Assembly (NCBI GenBank): GCA_000711775.1
Contig: ARYC01025363.1
Span: forward strand, 1 to 64,000
DNA from: Oxytricha trifallax
Taxonomy: Eukaryota > Ciliophora > Spirotrichea > Sporadotrichida > Oxytrichidae
Direction of reading: 5' to 3'
Length of the DNA stretch: 64,000 bases
Numbering within the stretch: position 1 is the stretch's first letter; each line of letters begins with the position of its first letter. The notes below the pieces were generated by a model. The model saw nothing but the letters and a program-made list of their open reading frames with translations. It was not told the DNA's origin and did not search any database. The position numbers and the translations under genes were made by a program. Shown here piece by piece: positions 12,250 to 22,269 of the stretch.

Positions 12250-15200
12250 CCTCATCAAATCATATTCAATATATTTTCATCGTAGTCAGCTCCTTATTTC
12301 TTGACGTAAGTCATTCTAAATAGCTTCTTAATAGGTTAATAGTACTCCCGTACTTCCAATTTTCTTATCCTCTGATCTAACCATATCATATTAGTTATGA
12401 TTTCTATTTATTTATGACTTTCCAAGTCAAATAGTTTATTCTCCTTTAACAGTTTTGAGAATCTTGTTGGGTCTCCTGCCTGATTAAGCAGCTCACATCT
12501 CCTCAAACGATTAGCGTCAACCAAGACCTTGTGTACACTGCAGTAAAGACTCATGCCATAATTTAATATTGTCTTCCCTTGCGTTATTGCCATCATATAG
12601 TCCATTACATTCTTTGTTAAAAATATTTTGTTTCTTTTCTGCAATTCACAACATTTATGTTTTATTTCGTCTTTTACTCTTTATGGCCTGAGAAACTATT
12701 CAATGTTCAGATTGATTTTCTTTAAGTTTTCTGAACTAAATCTCTTATTATTTCACTGGTGTTAGTTTCCTTCAATTGAGTTACATTACTTAGTATTTTA
12801 TTCGGAATGTCTCTCGGTGTTTTAAATACAATTCCCTTTAGTTGCAGTTCCATTTTTTTTTATTTCCTCAATTTTTACAAATTATGCTGCTACTAAAGGG
12901 GTATATTAGTAAATCATTAGAGACCTAATTTAAGACATCATAATCGTGTCGCTCACCGTGCTATTGCTTGACTTTGTTAGTCTCTGGTAAAATTCAGTCT
13001 TCTTTTTAATGCCCGTCCACGTGTTCTTTAGTAGGGTTTGTGTGTTAAGACAAATGTTGAGTCCCAGATATATCTTTTCCTAGACTTTTTTAATTCCTTC
13101 TATCTAGAACTCTCTCTCAAACCCTTTCTCATCACTTAGGAATACTGTCTTTTTGGTGTTCAACTTCAGGTTATGTGATTTCTCAATCTCCCTGAAGCAT
13201 TCTACTACTCTTTTGAATTATGGGGGGTCTCTGATATTCACCAATATATCAACTGCGAATGCTATCAATTTGCCCTTTTTGATCAGCGACTTCAGCTCTT
13301 ATTATGAATAAAGCGCATCTTGCAAATAGATATTAAATAGCATGGGTGATAATCTACTCCCTTGCGTCACACCTTGCTACGAGATTATCTACTCTTCCTC
13401 ATACTTAATTTTGATGCCTTTGTATAAGGATTCAATTAAGTTAACTATTTCTGCGTCTTATTAGCTCCCTATTCTTTCCCTCAAAATTTGTTGTCGTTTG
13501 TCTTTCCAGACTGAGTCATATGCCTTTTAAAGATCTACCAACAGATAAGCTTCTCTCTGTTTACTCTTCCTTCTGGATTACTTTATGTGTTCTAACAACC
13601 TTATTAGGTTTACATGTGTGCTTTTGCATTCTTTAAACCCGTTTTAATAATTTCCCGTTTTTAAAAGCTCACTTTTTCCTTCATTGATCTTATTTATTAT
13701 AACTTTCTCCACTATTTTGCTCAAGTAAGAATTGATTACTATTGGCCTAGTGTTTTTGACCTCCGGATAAAAATCATTCTGGTCTTTGCATATTAGTATC
13801 AGTCTCCCCTCCTTGATATAATCTGGTATTTATCCCTAATTCAGCCACTCTGCTATCTTTCTGCTCACTGTCTTTGTTATCTTTTCTGATTTCAGTAACA
13901 TTTTTCCATCGAATCCGTCTGGGCCTATAGATTTATTGAAGTTACATTCTCTTATACTTCTTTCTACTTCCTATTATTCATAAAATCTGCTCCTTTTCTG
14001 CTCATCGATCATTATTGCATCTGTTTTACTTGTTTCTTTGTTCTTGAGTTCTCTGTTATCTTTGTATTGTTAGGTGTAGTACTCCACTATCTTTCTTTTT
14101 GTTTCCTCTTCTGGTTCTAGTCTTTCTTAATCAAATGTAATTCCCTTGATTGGTTGTGCTTGCTTCTGGTATTTTGTTAGTCTTTTTACCATGTAGAAGA
14201 ATCCTTTCAAATCGTTCTTTTCCAGGCATTGTTCTAGGTCCATAATCGCCTCTCTCCATTTAACTTTCGTGTCTTGGAACGCGTTTTCTGTTTTATTTCC
14301 ATTGCTCTTCACAAACCACTCGGGTGGTCGTTAGTACCAATTCTTCCCTTTAGTCTACTTTCCTTTCTTGTCCATGATACATTATTGAATCGGTGTGTCT
14401 AAGTCTTTTAGCGTTAGCTCTCTCCCTTCCTCTATAAATGTCTTCCAGTTTTTTTGTTTTCTTATGTCCGATATTCTTATTGTTCTCTCCTTATCAGCCA
14501 TCCTATACTCATCCTCGTGATATTTGATTTTAAGTTTGACTTATATTAGTTTGTGGTCAGTTTGCCTCAATTAACTCGTCTCCCAGCTTAAAGTTTCTAC
14601 ATTCTAGAATATCTGGTCTAGTTGGTTACCTTTTGTATGAGTTTCCACTCCCTCTGGGATGGATTCTTTTAGACCTTCTTTATTTAATCTTTTCCCAAGT
14701 TCCTTTATGTGAAAATTAAAATCGCCCATGACTATAATTCTCTGTGTCTGACACTTCTGTTTCAGAGATTTTATCAAGTATATTAATCGATTTTATAGTT
14801 CCTTAACTTCCTCATTCCAGTAAGGGGGAATGTAAGTCGTGATAACGTGTAGTGGGAATCCTCCCACATTCAGTATCAGTCCATGTTACAAATTACTTTA
14901 AAGTTTTAATAGTTTTCCATTCATATTTTCCACTATTTAGCACTAGTACTCCTCCGTTTCTGGCAAGTTGTGTTTATGCACTGTCTTTGCTATTGATTCC
15001 TATCAATCTCTGGTGTCTAGTTTCCACTAATCCTACATAGTCAGGATTTTTGCCTTCTATTTCTTTCATCAGTTAATCTTGCTTTAGATTAGAGTTAAAT
15101 CCTCTTACATTTTAAAGGCAAATTTTGAATTCTATTGTCTTTGCATTAAGTTATTTTTTATTACTGATAATCTACTTCCTCCTTTTTGACCTTTATTTCT

Positions 15201-15492
15201 CCGCAAATCTCTCATTCCTTCTAACCCATCCTTCAGCTTCTCTTACTGTTTGATAAAACTCGAGCTGTCGGCTATTGTCAGTCCTGACCGAAAATTTGAT
15301 TATGTTTTTGAAGTTGTTATATTCTAACTAAACATTTTGGTGATGGAATGTCTAATTTTAGGAGTTTGGTTTTGAATTTTCAAAGTATTTTTCCAATGTT
15401 TGCTGATTACTTCTTTTCTCTGTTTTCTCTTACTCTTCGCTGAAAACTGGTAATCTTCTTCGTTCATTGGTTGGCTACTTTCCTGGCTCCAT
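12250..15492 (-). CDS. Non-LTR retrotransposon polyprotein: AP endonuclease plus reverse transcriptase
   Basis: The start is ATG 15492 (MEPGKQPTNERRRLPVF). In order there is a charged N-terminal region, an AP-endonuclease domain (NVRGFNSN, DYVGLVETRHQR, IIVMGDFNFHIKEL near 14730, TDHKLI near 14560) and a reverse transcriptase with FNKSIGPDGFDGKML, NTRPIVINSYLSKIVEKVI, NGFKECKST, AYLLVDLQKAYDSVW, QQGVTQGSRLSPMLFNIYL and a catalytic motif FAVD near 13250, followed by a C-terminal domain beginning near YLGLNICLNT. Many glutamines are TAA/TAG, so the gene is adapted to a ciliate code, while all of its roughly 11 tryptophans are TGG. The catalytic FADD has become FAVD, and there is a change of frame in the endonuclease domain near 14880, so this copy is inactive. 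The product acts by target-primed reverse transcription in intact relatives. Confidence 0.9.
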
Positions 15493-15502
15493 TTTCCCCG
15501 CC

Positions 15503-15545
15503 TTTAATTTGCCAATTGATTTTCTTTTTAAATTATTAATTAATT
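15503..15545 (-). repeat. 43-bp direct repeat, copy 2 (leader of the LINE gene)
   Basis: See 12144-12186; only one mismatch. It ends 10 nt before the LINE start codon. Confidence 0.85.
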
Positions 15546-15683
15546 ACAAACCATTTTATTTAGTTTTAATAATTTAAAAAATCAATATGTTGTAAGGATT
15601 AAATAAATATCGACTACGCATTTTATCTAGGCTTTTTAATTTCCTACAATATTAACTAACTCCAATTTTCATCAAATTCAACC

Positions 15684-15766
15684 TAATTGCCACGTCAACT
15701 CACTTCAGATTGGTCTACGTCATGACTAAAATTGATGGTTTGATGATTTGATTTTAGTATTAAACA
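15684..15766 (+). repeat. R1 repeat, copy A, right part
   Basis: TGCCACGTCAACTCACTTCA through TTTTAGTATTAAACA matches the end of the uninterrupted copy at about 62447-62517 with a few changes and a short insertion. It is the displaced 3' end of the repeat that stops at 9629. Confidence 0.85.
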
Positions 15767-15769
15767 TTT

Positions 15770-18230
15770 AATAGTTAATTATTTAATTTTGAATATAACT
15801 CGTTAATCATATCAATAAATGCGAAAATTAGTTTTTTTTTCATTTACTAAAACTCTATAATTTAAAGAATTTTAATTAATATAGAATTCGAATATTCAGA
15901 TAACTTAATTACTAATAAAGATTTATTTAAGTTATACAAAGAAAGTAAAGTGTGACAATTGTACTAAAAAGCCATTATAAAAAAACTATCTGGTTGACTT
16001 ATGCCCCATTTTTAATCAATTAATCAATATATAATAGTAATAATTAATATAAATTAATAAGTTATTTTTTTATTGAAAATTTATCACTATTTTTTTAATT
16101 TAAATAATAAATACAATTTTTTTAGATTATGCAATTTGGTAGATGAATGAGATTTAAGTTAAATGAAATTGATCATATATAAATTAATTCAGACTATTCA
16201 TAAAGAAATGAACTAATAATAATAAATACTCAATGTTTAAATTTTCTAAAAAATATCATTTTAAGTAAAATTTTATTGTAATTATTTATAGAAATTTAGG
16301 AATTATATTTCATATCTTATTTAAAAGATGAAGAAATTATAATATTAAGAAAATAAAAGTGAAAATTTAATAGGAAAGTAACTTAAAGAATCAAGAAATT
16401 TAAGCATTTTCAAAAGAAAGTAAAGTTACTATTTTATTTTTTAAAATGCTAAAAAAAGAGATTTACAAAAAATTAAATCTTAAGGAAATTGTTGAAATCA
16501 ATTGAAAAATTGAGAAAAAAGAATAGATTTTTTAAAATTCAAGTAATTGTAAAAAATGAATCTCATTAACATGCTAAATTTATTTCACTAAAGTCTTTTA
16601 ATTTACTTGAGAAAACAAATCTTACAAATCTTTTATTATTTAGGATTCATTTTAATCTCTTTAAAATGCTTTCTGAAACAAGTGAAATTATACTTCAATT
16701 CCGATATTCCTAAATTTATTCTAGGTATCTTATATTTAGTATTCATATGTTCTTGATAAATTAATTAATACCGATCACAAATTTTTGAATTAAAATATAT
16801 TGATGTTTTAAATAAAAATAACAGAAAATATTTATATTATTCAGATTAAACTTAATTAAAAATGAAAAATAAATGGATTCTCAAAAACCTCTCTGAGTTA
16901 GATCTACTTCTTATCAGAAATGGTTTATCTAAGTTAATAATTATATTATATTCATTTTTAATTTTACTTTCTCCATTCAACACTTTCACTGAAAATAATC
17001 TAAGATATTTCATACTATTAGAGTTTTAGGGTTCTCATTTTGCAAAAACATGATTAAAAAATGGCTAGCATCTTAAAAGTAACAAATACACTTTTGGTTA
17101 TATTTATTTCTCAACTATTTTCATTCATTTATTTTAAAAGAAAATATAAATTTAGTACTAAAAAATAAAAAAAATAACTATAAGTTTTTTATATTCTCAA
17201 ACCATAGCTTCTTAAAACCCTTTTATTTACATTGTATTTTTGTTATTTAGAATGTAAATTAATTTACAAATAATAAAATAATTGCTGTTTTTATTAAATT
17301 AATTCCTTATATTTCCTATTGTTTCGTATTTTTATTAATATTACTATCCTTATTTAAATGCAAGATTTAATACTCTTAATTTACTGTGTGCTGTAATCTA
17401 TTCAAATAAATTAGACTTATTTTATTTGATTTATAAATAATATGTATATTTAAAAAATAAATTCTCTTTTATATTTATCATATATTATATTAATAAACTT
17501 AAATATAATATAAATTTAAATTTTTTGTCTTTAACAATTTAAATGTTCATATAATACATATATACTTTGAATAATTAATTATTAGTAGTAGTTAATTTTA
17601 TATAAATTTAATTCTCTTATTTAGAAATAAAAAAAGATTAATTTAAAATTATTCAAAAATTCAAAGCGTTCATATAGAATCTTATTTTACAAAAGTTTAT
17701 TAAGCATTCTAATCATAATTAAAATTATATAAATTTAAATCTTCAAAAATTTAATTGAACTTAATTATGAAGATTTATGATAAAACATTTATTATCTCTT
17801 CAATTAGACGAGTAGAAAATACTATGTAGAAAGGGGGAGTTTACGTTGACGATAGCATAAGAGCCGATGTACACACAAACATCTTAGCTGAAAGAAAATG
17901 TTGAAGCATAGCCCTAATTTTGACTATGTTTGAATTATCTTATTGGATTGATTTTGAATCTCCAGAATTAATTTTAAGGCTATAAAAATAACAAACCATC
18001 ATCATAATTTTTTGTAGTATTAGATAATAATTAAAAAATAATCTTGAATTCTTATTGTTTTATGAATACTAAATAATTTTTTTAAAAATTTAATTAATCT
18101 TGAAGTTAAAATTCAAAGAAAATTTACAAACTAAAAGAGGAAAATCATTAGAATAGAGTGATTAATAATATAAATTGAGCTAGATATTAATATAAGCTGA
18201 GTAATTAAAAGTGCAAATCAGTAATTTCTA
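15770..18230. other. AT-rich spacer
   Basis: About 2.4 kb of very AT-rich sequence; nothing recognised. Confidence 0.55.
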
Positions 18231-18244
18231 GCATCAACTATTGT

Positions 18245-18660
18245 AAAACACCAAGCTAAGCTAGTATCAGTCTTTACTAGGTATTATGTTTGCTTGTGAT
18301 AAAGGAGCAACTGTATCTTTTTATGGAAATTCTTTCTGGGATTGTCTTGATTTTGCCGCAAATTTCCAAAATACTAGCACCAACAGAGCAGATCTCTGTA
18401 ACTACAGTAGCTTTCCTATTGAAAATACCTCTAGAAAACTTAGGAATTTCCAGTAACTGCTCTGGCGTTTTTGCTAAAGTTTTGTTTCTGAAATCTTCAG
18501 GAAGAAGAGTGGTCAATTTCTGCACTCGAGAATGATCATATGTCTTTCGTAGTAGTCATCCTCCACTGAGTAATCTCATTGATATATATATCTCACTTCA
18601 CTTCTGCTGGTGGCTGCCAAATTTCTCTAAATAAAGAGCATTGTTCAAGATCGTGCTGCT
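18245..18660 (-). CDS. Candidate exon of an unrecognised protein, about 138 codons
   Basis: The minus-strand frame reads STILNNALYLEKFGSHQQK, then RLLSGGWLLRKTYDHSRVQK, TTLLPEDFRNKTLAKTPEQL, IPKFSRGIFNRKATVVTEIC and KRYSCSFITSKHNT. It has only two codons that would be stops before 18277, both TGA (18600-18598 and 18558-18556), read as Trp. GC content is clearly higher than the flanks. An opposite-strand frame also exists (18290-18535) but is less protein-like. The family is not recognised. Confidence 0.5.
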
Positions 18661-18664
18661 AGAA

Positions 18665-19610
18665 AACTATTGCTCATTTTTAAAGTTTATTATATTAAAA
18701 TTAATTTACATTTGCAATTATTAAAACGATTTTACTTAAATAGTTATTCACAATAATTAATTGTTAATTGCAATTAATCGAGCTACCAAGTTTTAAACGA
18801 GATAAACCTGTAGTGTTATGTAGTTAACTATAAAATATATTGATTTATTCTTAACTCAGAATATTTATTATCTTTTAATTGTGAAATACAATTATCTAAA
18901 TTAAAAGCCTAATAAAACTGTGCAAAATTTATAAGTTTTAAAATTAATCATAATTAATTATTTTTACAAAAATGTGTTCCTTATTTTTTCAATTACTTTT
19001 ACTATCTTAAATATGGAGAAAAAAATTCCTAGTCGATTTTTCATAAGAAAGTTAATCATTCATATTAAGTGAAATGTTAAAAAACTAATTAAATTTCTAA
19101 AATTAACTATTTTATTTAACTAGCTATTCTAAATTAATCAAAAATAAATTGGGTTTTGTTGTAATCTAATCCATCTTTTTTATGATCGAATAGTAAGACA
19201 ACTAACCATTAGTACTTATTTAACTTATGTCATAAATTCCATTTAAATGAGTTTAAAAATCTTTCGAGAACGTTTTTAATATTACTTATCTAATTTGAAA
19301 AAATCCAAAAGAACTTTAAATTTTAAATGATAATACTTCACTCCAAATTAAGATTAATTTTTATTTGGAGGACCTCCTAAATAAACAAATTTACATTAAT
19401 TTGATAAAACAGAGCTTTTAATTCACAAAATGAGTATGAAAAAAAACCTTTTGCTTTAATCTATTTATATATTAATAATAAATGAACAAGATGTATTGAA
19501 CAATGCAAAAACAAACCCTAACTTAGTGATTTTTAAAATATAAAATATTAAGCTTGTTATTTAAAAATAGTAACAAAAATAATCATAAACATATATCTCT
19601 TTTTTATGTA
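18665..19610. other. AT-rich spacer
   Basis: Nothing recognised between the candidate exon and the Merlin-type element. Confidence 0.5.
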
Positions 19611-19615
19611 ATATT

Positions 19616-20951
19616 GGGGGAGTTTCTAAGGTGGTAGCAAAAATGATTTTACACTAAAATCCTAAGGAGCAGAATAAAGATTTGTTTTTTAAATATAAAA
19701 AAAATGAATATTTAAATTCTTATAGTTAAAATATTTATTATTTAATATCATTCTCTATTTAATAATATAATTATTCTAATATAATGAAAAAAATACTTTT
19801 AGGTATTTAAAACACAGTAGATTAAATAATAGATGTGTTAGTTTTCATCAAGGATATCAAAAATTTAATTAATGAACTATAAGATATTGGTGATCTTGAT
19901 GGAAATGTGAAATGCCGAGAATGCCAACAAAATATGTAGCTGTTATCAAACAAAGATAAAATGATGATATTGAACACTAATGAAAAAGACCCTTTAGAAA
20001 AAATAATCAATTTAGACATTATTTTTGTTGAAAAGCATTAACAACCAATATCAACTTGGTATTTTTTGGTTCTCCATTATTATGCAACTGGATACAGTAC
20101 ATTTCTTGCAAAGTATAATCTAAGTAGGTTTAATTATAAGCTAAATCAGAAATTAATCAAATAAATTTTCTAAGATATAAGAAAAAAGTTGGCAAAATAT
20201 GTGAACATTTATCATATATAAAATGAAGAATAAAATCTCACTGGAGATATTGAGGTCATGGAAAATTACTTCACGATGAAAGCTAGAATTAAAATAGATT
20301 AATTAATAGCAGAGTATAAAGATAAATATGGGTATTTTGTACGATAGAAAGATATTCAAAAAAAAGCAAAAAAAAGTTTTATAGTTTGAGATAGATCAAG
20401 AGACATATTGTTGCAAATAATACAGTTATACTCAAAAAAGTTCAACTATCGATCATGATGGCTTTCGTTCATATTAATATATGTATTTTATATAAGCAGG
20501 ATTATATAATAAAAGGTATGTCCATGAAGAATCAAAATCAAATTTATTTAATTAGTAATAGTAACAACAATAATAATCATAAAAATAGGATGAAGACTTT
20601 GATGATGATTATGATGAAGAAAATGATAAAGAAAATCAATAAGAAGATGTTGAAATGCAAGGTGATAGTGTGATTAGCAATGTAAATGAAAGACCAAGAA
20701 ATTTTAGAGGTATAAACTAAATAGAAAGTTTATGATTTCAACTAAAAAGGTTTATTAATAATATTTATAGCAAAGTAGATGAAAATTTGAATGATTTTCT
20801 TATTGAAGCACTTTGGAAGACATATTAAATGAATTAAAAAAGGCAGAAGAGTCATTAGATTGAGATTTTAAAAATATTATTATTTAATTAATTAACATTT
20901 ATATGATTTAAAAACAAATATTTTATTTTGCCACCGACTTAGACATTCCCC
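19616..20951 (+). mobile_element. Merlin/IS1595-type DNA transposon, decayed
   Basis: Imperfect inverted repeats of about 26 bp begin GGGGGAGTTTCTAAGGTGGT at the left and, on the other strand, GGGGAATGTCTAAGTCGGTG at the right. They enclose a transposase remnant. A clear target duplication was not found, which fits an old insertion. Length (1.34 kb) is normal for a single-gene Merlin element. Confidence 0.75.
19835..20640 (+). CDS. Merlin/ISXO2-like transposase remnant
   Basis: In ciliate code the frame gives VKCRECQQNMQLL (a zinc-ribbon-like Cys pair), QQPISTWYFLVLHYYATGYS, LNQKLIKQIFQDIRKKLAKY and GDIEVMENYFTMKARIKIDQ. The last matches the family motif around E-V-D-E-T-Y-F, with the catalytic Asp replaced by Met. 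After a change of frame near 20430 comes KSSTIDHDGFRSYQYMYF, the second catalytic Asp region, followed by YVHEESKSNLF, close to the family's V-N-H-S segment. A Gln/Asn- and Lys-rich tail follows. The DDE catalytic set is incomplete, so the enzyme is dead. It would cut and paste the element in the nucleus. Confidence 0.75.
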
Positions 20952-21129
20952 TAAATAAATTATAATTTGTTTAAATTTTTAGATGTTGTTTATATAATAA
21001 ACATATGATATATTTTACTTTTATTTATAATACTTTCATAATTAAAATAAATTTAATATAATAAATATATAATAAATGGCCTGTAACTGAGAGGAGTTTT
21101 ATCATAAGAAAAATAAAGAAAAACAAAAT

Positions 21130-22125
21130 TTTACTCATCACGCAATTAGTTAATGACGTCAGAAATATCAGGCAAGATGGAGTTCAATGGGAATAGATGG
21201 CTAACTTCAAAGTACTTTTGCACATAATTCTATCGCACTGTTGGGATATTGCCTGTGATGGATGACAACAGACGAGATACTATTTGTCCAAGGTTACTCG
21301 AGCCAACAAGTAATAAAACGGGGAGTAATTATTGCCCAAAATTATTCAAAGTAAATTCTTTTGAATGTGGAATCAGGTTATTAAAAATGCTCGTTTCCCA
21401 AAATAGAATTAAGTTACACAATGCATTAAAAACCCCGCGAGCAACTTCTGCGGGAGTAACTAAGTAATCATGAATCGGATATTTAAAATGTTCTTGATGG
21501 GAGATAATGAGATATCTACTGATACAAGACAAGATCGCTGGCGTCATTAGTTACTATTTATACTATAAGAAATTTCATAAGGTATTGAAATTAGATTCTC
21601 AAGGCTCGAAAGTTTTCTCAGGTGCTGTAACTAGTTACTCAGACTTTGTACCTAGTTACACTAATGGGAGTGACTATTTATACTGGCAAAAATTTTCTAG
21701 ATACATTAGGTTTCTTCAGTACTGTTCATAAGGAATCGCAGGAATGTTTTTTGCCATGGCCACCTATTTACTCATGTACTAGTTACTCATGGCAGTATCA
21801 GGATTTCGTGGTCATTGATACTTATTTGGTAAAATTTTATTTTAAGAAACTGTACCTTCAGCATCCATTAGGATCTAGTCAAAATTCTTTTGTACAAAAT
21901 TTACTCCCCTTACGACATCTAGTTAGCTCAAGCAACTATAAATTGCTTCTAACTTTGCTTAATACAAATATCTTAAGACAATTTCCTTATGCGACAATTG
22001 AATCAGCAATTCCTCCCTGAAAAGGTTGATTTTGAAGTACAATGTATTGACGACCAGGACTGCGAACGACGTGCTAGTTACAGATGTAGCTATGCATTAT
22101 CTCATTTCTCTATTATATTTTATTT
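21130..22125 (+). other. GC-richer segment with a recurring CTAGTTAC motif, coding status unclear
   Basis: This 1-kb segment stands out in GC content. It has five copies of CTAGTTAC or TTAGTTAC (near 21547, 21630, 21651, 21779 and 22074) and two of CTATTTATACT. Plus-strand frames such as SYSDFVPSYTNGSDYLYWQK followed by IAGMFFAMATYLLMYQLLMA (one possible membrane segment) look partly protein-like. No family is recognised. It may be a decayed gene or a repeat-built element. Confidence 0.35.
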
Positions 22126-22269
22126 CCATTTTTCGCCTTTTATTTTTAAAAGTTTCTATTAATAATGAAAGTATTAAATTATTGATAATTTTAAAATATG
22201 AATATATTCGAAATATAAATTAAATATTGATATTGAAATTATATTTGAATAAAATTAATTAAAAAAAGG

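Larger units (their letters stand above)
9630..15683 (-). mobile_element. 6.05-kb insertion with terminal inverted repeats, carrying LINE-type and Ulp1-like genes
   Basis: The ends are GGTCGAATTTGT...AAATGGAG (from 9632) and, on the other strand from 15683, GGTTGAATTTGA...AATTGGAG; 20 of 24 bases match. It splits the R1 repeat with TAATT on both sides. Inside, both genes are on the minus strand: an endonuclease-reverse transcriptase gene (15492 to about 12250) and then a gene with a C48-like protease domain (12129 to about 10464). Both are richer in GC than the flanks. A LINE is not expected to have inverted terminal repeats, so this is either a composite (a LINE inside a DNA transposon) or an unusual element. 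It looks damaged, with a small number of breaks. Confidence 0.7.

Noticed and set aside
18290-18535. A plus-strand frame opposite the 18.2-18.7 kb exon
   Set aside because: The minus-strand frame extends further and has a more natural composition; the plus frame looks like its shadow.
20455-20673. An independent small gene rich in Asn, Met and Lys
   Set aside because: It overlaps the second catalytic block of the Merlin-type transposase in another frame and is low-complexity.
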